Positions 36,981 through 45,326 of a stretch of DNA of 64,000 bases are shown here, one piece after another (positions within the stretch are counted from its first letter, which is position 1; each line of letters starts with the position of its first letter). The DNA is from Psychrobacillus sp. NEAU-3TGS (GTDB lineage Bacteria; Bacillota; Bacilli; Bacillales_A; Planococcaceae): contig NZ_JAPNOZ010000012.1 in assembly GCF_029955155.1 (NCBI RefSeq), positions 937,753 to 1,001,752 of the forward strand. The letters run 5' to 3'. The notes under the pieces are model-generated. The model was not told the DNA's origin. It ran no database searches and saw only the letters and a program-made list of their open reading frames with translations. Position numbers and translations under genes: made by a program.

Positions 36981-37229
36981 TTGAAAAAACTACTCCTTTA
37001 TATTTCGACAATATAGTTTATATCATAGCAGAAAATGTTCCAAAAATAGACCCCATTTGTATGGACAAAGAAGATTGTTTAGCTCAGACACTTTAAAAGC
37101 AGTACCAAATGTTTTAGAAAAAGGGCTTTGTGGAAAGATAAAGATACGGGTATCTGAAATTAGTTTTAACGCATACTTATATATCGTTTCAACTATACCC
37201 AAAATTATATGAAAGAGAGGAGTTTCAAA

Positions 37230-38054
37230 ATGAGTTTAACTCCTAAGCAAAGAATTGAGTTACATGGCTTTAATAACCTTACTAAGACTTTAAGCTTTAA
37301 TATGTATGATATTTGCTATACGCGTTCAAAAGAAGAGCGAGAAGCTTATATTGACTATATCGACGAACAATATAATGCGGATCGTTTAACCGAAATTTTA
37401 ACGAAAGTGGCAGATATTATTGAGGCGAATGTTTTAAATATTGCCAAGCAAGATTATGAACCGCAGGGAGCAAGTGTCACTATTTTAGTTTCGGAAGGAC
37501 CTGTTGATGATACTCCCGTCGATTCTTTTAAAGAATCACCAGGACCGTTACCTGAATCAGTCGTCGGTCATCTAGATAAAAGTCATATAACTGTTCATAC
37601 TTATCCGGAATATCATCCGGATGAAGGAATTAGTACCTTCCGTGCGGATATTGATATTTCCACTTGCGGTGAAATTTCTCCTTTAAAGGCATTAAATTAC
37701 TTGATTCATTCATTTGAGACGGACGTCATGGTAATGGATTATCGGGTACGTGGCTTTACTAGAGATGTAACAGGTCATAAGTTATTTATCGATCATGATA
37801 TCAATTCTATTCAAAACTATATTCCCGAAAGCTTACAGGAATATTATCAAATGATTGATGTGAATGTATACCCAGAAAATATTTTTCATACAAAATGCAA
37901 GCTAAAGAAATTTGACCTAAATAATTATCTTTTCGGATACCGAGAAGACGAGTTAACAGAGGAAGAAAAAACAGCTATCACCAAAAAATTGAAAACCGAA
38001 ATGGATGAAATTTTTTACGCTAAAAACATGGCAAGAACAGAAGAAAAGTATTAA
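37230..38054 (+). CDS. speD: S-adenosylmethionine decarboxylase proenzyme, E. coli-type SpeD
   Basis: Pyruvoyl enzyme producing decarboxylated SAM for spermidine synthesis. The 274 residues match the long E. coli-type form, not the roughly 125-residue form of B. subtilis. The self-cleavage site is the Lys-Ser in [14 protein letters not shown], where Ser becomes the pyruvoyl group; [17 protein letters not shown] follows. ATG 37230 has GAGAGGAG upstream; an ATG at 37209 overlaps that site. It stands alone with a terminator after it. speA is 18 kb away. Confidence 0.95.
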   Translation: MSLTPKQRIELHGFNNLTKTLSFNMYDICYTRSKEEREAYIDYIDEQYNADRLTEILTKVADIIEANVLNIAKQDYEPQGASVTILVSEGPVDDTPVDSFKESPGPLPESVVGHLDKSHITVHTYPEYHPDEGISTFRADIDISTCGEISPLKALNYLIHSFETDVMVMDYRVRGFTRDVTGHKLFIDHDINSIQNYIPESLQEYYQMIDVNVYPENIFHTKCKLKKFDLNNYLFGYREDELTEEEKTAITKKLKTEMDEIFYAKNMARTEEKY

Positions 38055-38108
38055 AAAAAGACTGTAGTCAACCCCGATTTTCTCAGGGCTTGTCTACAGT
38101 CTGATTAT
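38053..38108 (+). terminator. Terminator between speD and alkaline phosphatase
   Basis: AGACTGTAG pairs with CTACAGTCT with an inner CCC/GGG pair, flanked by A- and T-rich sequence. The neighbours converge. Confidence 0.65.
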
Positions 38109-38118
38109 TTTTCTAGAT

Positions 38119-39468
38119 TTACTTAAGCTTCATCGCTTCCGAAATAATTTTTGGCAGGTCTGTATTGTCGTGGAATCCTACAAATTTATATGATTGCGGA
38201 CCGAATGCAAAAACAGGAACAGGCGCTGCAGAATGGCCGTATCTAGTCCAGCCAATACCTGCACGTTCACTTAACACTTTATTAATAGCAGGCTTTGCAT
38301 CTTCTGCTTGTTGAATAGTTCTTTCTTCCTCCACTGATAATTCAAGTCCAGTATATTCTAAAATGACCTCTTTTACATTTAAACGGTCTTTGTTTAATTG
38401 GCTAGCCATGAAGCCACCAGTAGCTGTTACATTTTTAAGAATAGCGGCTGCAGCATCAGATGAAGTAGCTGAACCAACTGACATACCGCCAGTCTCATGA
38501 TCTCCAGCGACAATTACTAATGTTTTGCCATCTTGTTCTGCAAATTCAATCGCTTCCTGCACTGCTTCTTCAAAAGCTTTTGTATCATGCATTGCGTATC
38601 CAGCATCGTTTTCCTCGCCTGCCCAGTCTATTTGGCTTCCTTCTACCATTAAGAAGAAACCATCTTTATCTTGATTTAGAGCATCGATTGCTGTTTCAGT
38701 CATTTCTGCCAAGCTAGGCTCTTCAGTTTCCGCTCGATCAAATTCAGGAGCTAGTGCTCCGTCTGCAAATAGACCAAGTAATTTATCGCCTTTTTCTACA
38801 TTTATGCTTTTTGCATTCCCTAATTGTTCACGTGTTTCAACAAATTCAAATCCTTTTTCTTGTGCTTCATCGATTAAGTCTAATTCCGTTTGCTTGCCCC
38901 CTTCTGAAACAGGTACAAAATTATTTTTACCACCGCCTAAAATTACATCTACACCGCTTTCTTGGATGTATTGGCGAGCAATTTCTGTTTCATTACTACG
39001 ATGTTCTACATGTGATGCAAAACTAGCCGGAGTTGCATGTGTAATTGTAGAGGTTGCAACTAGGCCGGAAGATTTCCCTGCTTCCTCTGATGCTTCCAGA
39101 ATTGTCTTCACCTTATTCCCTTCTGGATCAAATCCAATAACACCATTGTTTGTTTTAACGCCAGCTGCCATTGCCGTACCAGCAGCTGCAGAGTCTGTAA
39201 TATCAGCGTTTGCTGAGTATGTAGTATACATTCCTTTAATATGTGAATCCCATACTGCTTCTTGTCCTTTAAAAATACGGTAATTTGCTGCATGATTTGC
39301 TCCAAATCCGTCAGGGATCATATAAATAACATTTTCTACAGGTCCGTTCTCATTCATTTTGACTTTTGAAGTATTAACCTCTTTTTTTGCAGCATCTGCA
39401 TTGCTTAAACCTACTCCCGAAAGGACAAGTCCGGTACTTAGTGCGATAAAGCCAACTTTTTTAAACAT
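38119..39468 (-). CDS. Secreted alkaline phosphatase (PhoA family)
   Basis: Exported metalloenzyme releasing phosphate from monoesters, 449 residues. It begins with a Sec signal peptide (about 1-27). The nucleophile Ser lies in TDSAAAGTAMAAG; metal ligands appear in HATPASF, EGSQIDWAGEENDA and AGDHETGG; the late H in RYGHSAAPVP is a further ligand. GGAGAG precedes the ATG. I looked for PhoP-type direct repeats upstream and found none I trust. Confidence 0.93.
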   Translation of the reverse strand: MFKKVGFIALSTGLVLSGVGLSNADAAKKEVNTSKVKMNENGPVENVIYMIPDGFGANHAANYRIFKGQEAVWDSHIKGMYTTYSANADITDSAAAGTAMAAGVKTNNGVIGFDPEGNKVKTILEASEEAGKSSGLVATSTITHATPASFASHVEHRSNETEIARQYIQESGVDVILGGGKNNFVPVSEGGKQTELDLIDEAQEKGFEFVETREQLGNAKSINVEKGDKLLGLFADGALAPEFDRAETEEPSLAEMTETAIDALNQDKDGFFLMVEGSQIDWAGEENDAGYAMHDTKAFEEAVQEAIEFAEQDGKTLVIVAGDHETGGMSVGSATSSDAAAAILKNVTATGGFMASQLNKDRLNVKEVILEYTGLELSVEEERTIQQAEDAKPAINKVLSERAGIGWTRYGHSAAPVPVFAFGPQSYKFVGFHDNTDLPKIISEAMKLK

Positions 39469-39550
39469 GAAAATCTCTCCTCAAAATATTATTTTTGTTG
39501 CTATTAATAGTTTATTAGGTACGTATTAACAGCAAATTAAGGAGCGGTAA

Positions 39551-39684
39551 ATGTTTAATGACAAATTTTTATCCTTTATACCTACATAATCTTATTTTAA
39601 TAACCGAAATTCATTACTAAAGAATCTGCTATTAGGGATATTTAGTAAGATATTATATTCACTAATAAAATTAGTGATTTTTTT
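39551..39684 (+). other. Possible short transcript: 12-codon frame and terminator-like hairpin
   Basis: On the plus strand AGGAG precedes ATG 39551 of a 12-codon frame ending at 39589. Further on TCACTAAT (39659-39666) pairs with ATTAGTGA (39670-39677) and seven T residues follow. No known gene accounts for a terminator here, so a small RNA or leader peptide is possible; chance in A/T-rich DNA is a real alternative. Confidence 0.25.
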
Positions 39685-39754
39685 CTTAACAAAATTTACA
39701 TTTGAAATTTATAAAAAATCGACTTAAATGCCTCTTTTGATTTAAATCGTAGAA

Positions 39755-39844
39755 TTATTTTGGTTGTGGGGCTATAGAACGTAACACATAGGCTGTTATA
39801 CCACTAAATAACAAAACAGAAGAACCAATGAATAGTGCTAGCAT
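39755..39844 (-). CDS. Hidden 29-residue single-pass membrane peptide
   Basis: I do not recognise it. The 29 residues start with a hydrophobic helix (LALFIGSSVLLFSGITAYVL) and end in a short basic/Pro tail (RSIAPQPK). GGGAGG lies nine bases before the ATG, a better site than many annotated genes have. It lies between the phosphatase and cheX, and a Fur-like box is centred about 30 bases upstream of the start. It could be a small regulatory or transporter-associated peptide; it might also not be translated. Confidence 0.55.
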   Translation of the reverse strand: MLALFIGSSVLLFSGITAYVLRSIAPQPK

Positions 39845-39865
39845 ATAAATCATCCTCCCTACATT

Positions 39866-39880
39866 TGAAAACCATTCTCA
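39866..39880. promoter_or_regulatory. Fur-like box ahead of the 29-residue gene
   Basis: The 15-base site matches 11 of 14 specified positions of the Bacillus 7-1-7 Fur element (TGATAAT-N-ATTATCA), with TGA and TCA ends intact. It lies 22 bases upstream of the small gene's start codon. Confidence 0.4.
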
Positions 39881-39984
39881 TTTACAACATAACACATTAT
39901 TTCACTACTTTCTACAATTTCTATTCTTTTTCCCGCTTTTTCATGCTAAAATTGTACTATCTATATGTTAAGGATGGGGAAAAA

Positions 39985-40437
39985 ATGAGTGCTTCAAAGC
40001 ATATACAAACAATATTAAATGGAACAATCCAATCATTAAAATCAGTTATCCCTCTTTCGATGGATATAAAGTCCCCTTCTCTTATGGTACAACCTTTTGA
40101 GCAAACAGAAATGAGTGTACTAATAGGAATTATTGGTGATATTAAAGGTCGAATAATAATAGATTCTACTTCTAATGGTTTCTCTAAAATCGGAGCTACT
40201 ATGTTCGGAATGCCTTTAGAAGGAGAGATGCTCGAATCATTCACTGGAGAATTAGGTAATATGATTGCTGGCAACTTATGTACGACGGTAGTGGCAAATG
40301 GAGTGGAAATTGATATTACTCCCCCTACCGTTATAGTTGGGACATCTAGATTATTCGGATTTCAACATGCTTTCCAATTACCAGTTGAAATTGCGGATGT
40401 TGGCGAAATAACGATTATTTTAACGATTGATGAATAG
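39985..40437 (+). CDS. cheX: CheX-like CheY-P phosphatase
   Basis: A 150-residue protein of the CheX/CheC family, which dephosphorylates CheY-P or an analogous response regulator. The active-site helix is visible as ESFTGELGNMIAGN (about 85-98), with the Glu and Asn of the family. ATG 39985 has GGATGGGG upstream; the open frame upstream of it is non-coding. No chemotaxis gene is nearby, so its partner is elsewhere. A terminator follows at once. Confidence 0.85.
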   Translation: MSASKHIQTILNGTIQSLKSVIPLSMDIKSPSLMVQPFEQTEMSVLIGIIGDIKGRIIIDSTSNGFSKIGATMFGMPLEGEMLESFTGELGNMIAGNLCTTVVANGVEIDITPPTVIVGTSRLFGFQHAFQLPVEIADVGEITIILTIDE

Positions 40438-40446
40438 TAAGCAAAC

Positions 40447-40482
40447 AAAAGAACTTCCTTTTAAAGGAAGTTCTTTTTTTAT
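40447..40482 (+). terminator. Terminator of cheX
   Basis: AAGAACTTCCTT pairs perfectly with AAGGAAGTTCTT around a three-base loop, and a seven-T run follows. Confidence 0.9.
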
Positions 40483-40999
40483 TGGTTAAAAACTATAGAA
40501 GGTTTTGAGAGACTACTAAGCAAATTGCTCGTCTTCGTGCATGGCACCCTACAATAAGTATAACCATCTTATTGATCTTGGAAGGCTGTCTAATAAAAAT
40601 GCGTCAAAATTATGCGCAACATTGTAGGGCATTCACACAACATGAGGTTCGATTTTTAAAATTTATTAATAATGCGCCATTGTCAACCTTGTCTCGTTCA
40701 AAGGAGATTGTTATTTAGGAGCGGATTGCTTTCATTGACTTGATTAATTGTCCTTAATCATTAACTGGATAATAAAGCAGTTGAGATTCTTCCTATTAGA
40801 GAGTTACCGAGTCGTAAGCCAAGCAAACTGGCTATAACAGATCAATTAGTACAGTCTGTCGCTTTTCGCCGTTTATTGTAAGTGAATTTACAAATAATGG
40901 GATTTGAAAGAATATGCATAATCAAATAAACAATCAACTTCCTTTGATCTTCTCTGTAGGCTAATTCTTCACATTTAGTTCACACAATCGGTTGTAATG
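40483..40999. other. Non-coding gap before the ba3 oxidase operon
   Basis: About 515 bases without a gene I can support on either strand. The last part carries a TCACAC/GTGTGA inverted pair that overlaps the Fnr box at 41000. Confidence 0.4.
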
Positions 41000-41015
41000 T
41001 GTGACTTTTATCACA
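41000..41015. promoter_or_regulatory. Perfect Fnr-type box of the ba3 oxidase operon
   Basis: TGTGA-N6-TCACA is an exact match to the Fnr/Crp-family site used in Bacillus. Its centre (41007.5) is 41.5 bases upstream of a start point at 41049 predicted from the -10 at 41037-41042, the classical position for activation. Confidence 0.7.
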
Positions 41016-41036
41016 TCATCTATTTAAAAATGTATT

Positions 41037-41042
41037 TATGAT
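41037..41042 (+). promoter_or_regulatory. -10 element of the ba3 oxidase operon
   Basis: TATGAT lies 22 bases after the Fnr box and has no good -35 hexamer, consistent with an activator-dependent promoter. The leader to the first ATG would be about 30 bases. Confidence 0.55.
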
Positions 41043-41078
41043 ATGACTATACAAGAACAAAATTTGGAGGTGTATAAA

Positions 41079-41201
41079 ATGTCGAAAAAACGTGAGAAAG
41101 AACCAGATTTAAAAGGTACACTTTATTCGGTTGGTGTTCTTGGCGCATTTATTATAATCACATGGTTTATGGCATTTTATTTATTTATTGATCGATTTTA
41201 A
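41079..41201 (+). CDS. ba3-type cytochrome oxidase subunit IIa
   Basis: A 40-residue single-helix membrane protein: basic/polar N-terminus, hydrophobic segment about 16-36 (TLYSVGVLGAFIIITWFMAF). It matches the small subunit IIa of ba3 oxidases in size and position ahead of subunit II. TTGGAGG lies eight bases before the ATG. It is the first gene of the operon. Confidence 0.85.
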   Translation: MSKKREKEPDLKGTLYSVGVLGAFIIITWFMAFYLFIDRF

Positions 41202-41221
41202 TTTATTGGAGGTTTGAAGCT

Positions 41222-41698
41222 ATGCATATTCATAAATATGAAAAATGGTGGCTCACATTTGGAATTAGCTCACTTGTTTTATTTTTAGTTGTTGTTGGAT
41301 TTAGTGCTTTCCATTACGGTTCCCATCCGCCAAGTGCAAAAGTTTACGTGGATCCTGAGCGGGTCGATGAGATTGCACCATTTAATAATCCGGGAGTTCA
41401 TAAAGTAGAAGGAAAAGATTGGGATTACGAGGTTGTCTTTGTTGCTTCGGCATTTTATTATAATCCACCTGAAATTGAAGTCCCACTCGGGTCTACCGTT
41501 AAGTTTATTGCAACAACGAAAGATGTAGTACATGGTTTCCAGGCAGCTGGAACAAATATTAATATGATTTTGGAACCTGGCTATGTATCTGAATATATAA
41601 CAACTGTTGATAAAGCAGGAGAATATTTAATATTATGTAACGAATATTGCGGGGTTGGACATTCGTCCATGACGTCCATGCTAAAGGTGGTAGAGTAA
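41222..41698 (+). CDS. cbaB: ba3-type cytochrome oxidase subunit II (CbaB)
   Basis: CuA-bearing subunit of a B-type heme-copper oxidase, 158 residues. One N-terminal transmembrane helix (about 12-30) is followed by a cupredoxin domain with CuA ligands in DVVHGF and CNEYCGVGHSSM. There is no fused cytochrome c, unlike CtaC at 3124. TTGGAGG precedes the ATG. It is one base from cbaA and certainly co-transcribed. Confidence 0.95.
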   Translation: MHIHKYEKWWLTFGISSLVLFLVVVGFSAFHYGSHPPSAKVYVDPERVDEIAPFNNPGVHKVEGKDWDYEVVFVASAFYYNPPEIEVPLGSTVKFIATTKDVVHGFQAAGTNINMILEPGYVSEYITTVDKAGEYLILCNEYCGVGHSSMTSMLKVVE

Positions 41699-41699
41699 A

Positions 41700-43367
41700 A
41701 TGGCAACTGTAGCTGAAAGAGCAAAAGATTTAGTAAAAGTAGATAGAAGAGATGGTAAATTAGCTCTGGCACATATTTACGTCGCCTTCATCGCATTAGC
41801 GATTGGTGGACTTTGCGGTCTATTACAAACATTAGTACGGTCTGGTACATTTACACTTCCTTGGGGAATTGGCTATTATCAAATTTTAACTGTTCACGGT
41901 GTATTACTCGGACTTGTATTAACAACTTATTTCATTTTTGGTTTCCAAATTGCCGCTGTCAGCAGAACATCTGGCACATTGACAGATAAACAACGTATGT
42001 TAGGTTGGGTCGGCTTTTGGGTAATGACCATTGGTACTATCGCCTCTGCAACAATGGTTCTGCTTAACCAAGCATCTGTGCTTTATACTTTTTATGCACC
42101 ACTCCAAGCTCATTGGATTTTCTATGCAGGCTTGGCATTAGTCATTGTTGGTTCATGGATCGGCGGAGCTGGTCAAATTGGTAAATATATAGAATGGCGC
42201 AAAGCGAATCCTGGACAATCGAGTCCCCTACTTACTTTTATGGTAGTAGTTAACTTGTCTATGTGGATCGTATGTTCACTAGGAGTGGCAGTGGAAGTAT
42301 TATTCCAACTACTCCCTTGGTCTTTAGGATGGGTAGATAAAGTAGATGTACTGCTTTCCCGTACACTGTTTTGGTACTTCGGTCATCCACTCGTTTACTT
42401 CTGGTTATTACCGGCTTATATGGTTTGGTATGTAGTCATTCCAAAAGTTATTGGCGGAAAAATTTTCTCTGATGCACTTGCTAGATTATCCTTTATGTTG
42501 TTTTTGTTATTTTCAATTCCAGTAGGATTTCACCATCAATTAGTGGAGCCTGGAATTAGTTCTTTCTGGAAGTTCCTACAAGTAGTATTAACATTAATGG
42601 TTGTTATTCCTTCTTTATTAACAGCGTTCTCCATGTTTGCTACTTTTGAAATTAGAGGGCGAGCTTTAGGCGGAAAAGGTATTTTAGGCTGGTTCAAAAA
42701 ATTGCCATGGGGTGATGCACGCTTCCTTGTACCGTTTATCGGGATGGCTGCTTTTATACCCGCAGGTGCGGGTGGTATTATTAACGCTTCTCACCAAATG
42801 AACCAATTAGTTCATAATACCATCTGGGTAACGGGGCATTTCCATTTAACTGTTGCCACTACAGTTGTGTTAACATTTTTTGGAGCTGCTTATTGGTTAA
42901 TTCCCCACCTTACTGGTCGAGTTTTAACGAAACAAATGAACAAGCTTGCAATTATTCAAGCAATCGTTTGGGCGTTCGGTATGTCCATCATGTCAGGAGC
43001 GATGCATATCGTTGGACTATTCGGCGCACCAAGACGTTCAGACTTCTCTACTTATGGAGGATCTGCACAAGCAGCTGAGTGGATTCCGTATCAAATTGCA
43101 CAAGCGGTCGGTGGTACTATCCTATTTATCGGAATCGTGTTAGTTCTTTATATCGTTGCAAATTTACTTTGGTTTGCTCCTAAAGGAGAAACAGAATTCC
43201 CAGTTGGTGAGATTTCGGAAAATGCTGAGAAAACACCAATGGCATTGGAAAACTGGAAAATATGGCTGACAATTTGTATCGCATTGATATTGTTCGCTTA
43301 TACCGTTCCAGTAATCGATATGATTCAAAATGCACCTCCAGGATCAAAAGGATTTAAATTGTGGTAA
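41700..43367 (+). CDS. cbaA: ba3-type cytochrome oxidase subunit I (CbaA)
   Basis: Catalytic subunit of a high-affinity-type ba3 oxidase, 555 residues, about 13 helices. The CuB/Tyr motif WYFGHPLVYFWLLP, the HH pair in VGFHHQLVEPG and GHFHLTVATT (heme a3 and heme b His) are intact. It is far shorter than and only distantly related to CtaD, as expected for family B. AAAGGTGG precedes the ATG. The operon IIa-cbaB-cbaA ends with a terminator and is probably used at low oxygen, given the Fnr box. Confidence 0.95.
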   Translation: MATVAERAKDLVKVDRRDGKLALAHIYVAFIALAIGGLCGLLQTLVRSGTFTLPWGIGYYQILTVHGVLLGLVLTTYFIFGFQIAAVSRTSGTLTDKQRMLGWVGFWVMTIGTIASATMVLLNQASVLYTFYAPLQAHWIFYAGLALVIVGSWIGGAGQIGKYIEWRKANPGQSSPLLTFMVVVNLSMWIVCSLGVAVEVLFQLLPWSLGWVDKVDVLLSRTLFWYFGHPLVYFWLLPAYMVWYVVIPKVIGGKIFSDALARLSFMLFLLFSIPVGFHHQLVEPGISSFWKFLQVVLTLMVVIPSLLTAFSMFATFEIRGRALGGKGILGWFKKLPWGDARFLVPFIGMAAFIPAGAGGIINASHQMNQLVHNTIWVTGHFHLTVATTVVLTFFGAAYWLIPHLTGRVLTKQMNKLAIIQAIVWAFGMSIMSGAMHIVGLFGAPRRSDFSTYGGSAQAAEWIPYQIAQAVGGTILFIGIVLVLYIVANLLWFAPKGETEFPVGEISENAEKTPMALENWKIWLTICIALILFAYTVPVIDMIQNAPPGSKGFKLW

Positions 43368-43371
43368 TGAT

Positions 43372-43406
43372 AAAAACGCTTGGTTTTTTTTACCAAGCGT
43401 TTTTAT
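43372..43406. terminator. Shared terminator of cbaA and the first paralogue
   Basis: AAAAACGCTTGG pairs with CCAAGCGTTTTT. The genes on both sides converge. A near copy of this hairpin lies at 44376-44405 after the second paralogue. Confidence 0.85.
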
Positions 43407-43424
43407 ATGCAAACTAATCTGCTA

Positions 43425-44168
43425 TTAGCCTAAACCTAAAGCATCCACTCTCACTTGTCTTACTTGCAGTACTTTTAGTGTAAGATCCACTACGATTTTC
43501 TCACGTAAAACACTAAACGATTCACCTACATTTGCAGGACATGGTGAAAAATCAAGCTCAAAGAAATCAGCACTTATTAATTCGCAATATGGCTGCTCAT
43601 TATAATAGACATTATTTTCAAAGAAGAATTTATCCAAACGTGGGGTATGACCGTTTTTCGGATTAATAAACCGTGATCTGCTTTCGGATGAAGACCCAAT
43701 TATCGGGAAAACAAAAAATTCCCCAGGAGTTAATTCTGCAAAACCAGAAAATGGTACAGTAGCAATTCGATCACGAATAACGCCATTACAATTCGAAGTA
43801 GCATATTCTATATCCTTTCGAATATACCCTTCTACAAACAATTTAGCTCTTGTAACTGTACGAATATTACCATCACATGGATCCGTTCCAAAACGTACAG
43901 GAATTAGTTTACATTGCGTGAGAAAGACATCTTTAAACACTCGTTTAATTTCACTTGCTGGTGGATTAAGGGGAATATTCGCTTCTACTACGATTTGAAG
44001 TGTAGTTTCTGCTAATACAACAGGAATTTTAATGATTGGATTAACATTTGATGGAACTAAACAAGGTGTTGCTACTTCATCAGCTAGAGGTGTTAATGTC
44101 ACTGCCTCAACCGGGCATGGGTTAACAATTGGACACTCTCCATTACTCATACTATTTTGTTCACTCAT
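43425..44168 (-). CDS. Paralogue 1 of a SPOCS-like (DUF3794-type) sporulation family
   Basis: A 247-residue soluble protein without signal peptide, probably a spore coat/exosporium or sporulation protein; I know similar uncharacterised proteins from other Bacillales. Regions in order: Cys/Pro-rich N-terminus (12-40); core A, KIPVVLAETTLQIVVEANI then EIKRVFKDVFLTQCKLIPV and AKLFVEGYIRKDIEYA (46-123); core B, RIATVPFSGF to EQPYCELISADFFELDF (134-207); tail IVVDLTLKVLQVRQV (225-239). ATG 44168 has GGAGGTGATTTTA upstream. It is the third of three tandem copies. Function unproven. Confidence 0.75.
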   Translation of the reverse strand: MSEQNSMSNGECPIVNPCPVEAVTLTPLADEVATPCLVPSNVNPIIKIPVVLAETTLQIVVEANIPLNPPASEIKRVFKDVFLTQCKLIPVRFGTDPCDGNIRTVTRAKLFVEGYIRKDIEYATSNCNGVIRDRIATVPFSGFAELTPGEFFVFPIIGSSSESRSRFINPKNGHTPRLDKFFFENNVYYNEQPYCELISADFFELDFSPCPANVGESFSVLREKIVVDLTLKVLQVRQVRVDALGLG

Positions 44169-44238
44169 TAAAATCACCTCCTCTCCTCTTTTGCAGTTTA
44201 TTATCAATCATTTGATTGGAAATACTGCTCGTTCAGTC

Positions 44239-44247
44239 TATAGTATG
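44239..44247 (-). promoter_or_regulatory. Candidate sigma-K -10 box of paralogue 1
   Basis: CATACTATA on the minus strand fits the mother-cell sigma-K -10 consensus CATANNNTA, about 70 bases before the start codon. The preceding ACCG is shared with paralogue 2. The -35 AC is not clear. Confidence 0.4.
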
Positions 44248-44375
44248 CGGTTTATCACTTACTCTCTAAGCTATTGTAATTGGTATTGTAAATAATATTT
44301 GTTATAAAGTTCCTATCATTGGTTTGTTCAAAAAGCATAACTAGAATCTAATAGAGAAAATTAAGAACATTATTA

Positions 44376-44405
44376 AAACGCTTGGTTTTCACCAAGCGTT
44401 TTTAT
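44376..44405 (-). terminator. Terminator of paralogue 2
   Basis: AAAACGCTTGG pairs with CCAAGCGTTTT with a short TTTTCA loop. It is nearly the same hairpin as at 43372-43406, so the duplication included the 3' flank. Confidence 0.85.
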
Positions 44406-44424
44406 ATAAACCAATCTGCTGGAG

Positions 44425-45186
44425 CTAGTCTTTTGAATGATGTTCTCCCAAACCTAAAGCATTAACTCGCACTTGTCTTAATTGTAATACTTTAAGAGTT
44501 AGATCAACTACAATCTTTTCACGTAAAGTATCAAATGATTCACCTACACCTGTTGGACATGGTGAAAAATCAAGTTCAAAAAAATCAGCACTTACTAACT
44601 CGCAATATGGCTGCTCATTATAAAAAACATTATTTTCAAAGAAGTATTTATCTAAACGTGGAATATCACTGTTTTTCGGGTTAATGAATCGGGATCTGCT
44701 TTCGGAAGAACCTCCTATTGTTGGGAAAACAAAAAATTCTCCAGGAGTTAATTCTGCAAAACCAGAAAATGGAACAGTAGCAATTCGATCGCGAATAAAT
44801 CCATTACAATTTGTTGTAGCATACTCAATATCTTTGCGGATAAATCCTTCTACAAACAATTTTGCTCTCGTTACTGTACGAACATTACCTTCACATGATT
44901 CCGCACCAAAACGTACAGGGACAAGCTTACATTGCGTGATAAAAACATCTTTAAACACTCGTTTAATTTCACTTGCTGGTGGGTTAAGCGGAATATTCGC
45001 TTCTACAACAATTTGAAGAGTCGTTTCTGCTAATACAACAGGAACTTTAAGGATTGGATTAAGATTTGCTGGAACTAAATTAGGTCTTGCTACTTCATCA
45101 GATAGAGGTGTTAGTGTCACAGCATCAACCGGACACGGACGAATAATGGAACAATCTCCACTATTTGTAATATTTTGTTCACTCAT
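44425..45186 (-). CDS. Paralogue 2 of the SPOCS-like sporulation family
   Basis: A 253-residue protein very similar to paralogue 1 over its full length, with the same core A (VPVVLAETTLQIVVEANI, TQCKLVPVRFG, AKLFVEGFIRKDIEYA), core B (TVPFSGFAEL, EQPYCELVSADFFELDF) and tail. It differs in a short C-terminal extension ending EHHSKD. ATG 45186 has GGAGGTGATATTG upstream, almost the same leader as paralogue 1. Six to eight Cys residues are conserved among the copies and could make disulfides in a coat. Own promoter and terminator suggest separate transcripts. Confidence 0.75.
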   Translation of the reverse strand: MSEQNITNSGDCSIIRPCPVDAVTLTPLSDEVARPNLVPANLNPILKVPVVLAETTLQIVVEANIPLNPPASEIKRVFKDVFITQCKLVPVRFGAESCEGNVRTVTRAKLFVEGFIRKDIEYATTNCNGFIRDRIATVPFSGFAELTPGEFFVFPTIGGSSESRSRFINPKNSDIPRLDKYFFENNVFYNEQPYCELVSADFFELDFSPCPTGVGESFDTLREKIVVDLTLKVLQLRQVRVNALGLGEHHSKD

Positions 45187-45254
45187 CAATATCACCTCCT
45201 TTCAAATTCTCTATTTTCAGTGCTCACTCACTTGAACAAACACAATATTTATCT

Positions 45255-45263
45255 TATAGTATG
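45255..45263 (-). promoter_or_regulatory. Candidate sigma-K -10 box of paralogue 2
   Basis: CATACTATA on the minus strand, preceded by the same ACCG as in paralogue 1, lies about 69 bases before the start codon. An AC dinucleotide lies 15 bases upstream of it, close to the sigma-K -35 spacing of 16. Confidence 0.45.
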
Positions 45264-45326
45264 CGGTTCATCTCTTTAGTCTCTAAACTTTTGTAATAGG
45301 TAATGTCTTTTTATTTTGCTTAAAGA

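Noticed and set aside
39480-39560. Possible PhoP box before the alkaline phosphatase gene
   Set aside because: Only a single TTAACA-like hexamer is seen; the required direct repeats with regular spacing are absent.
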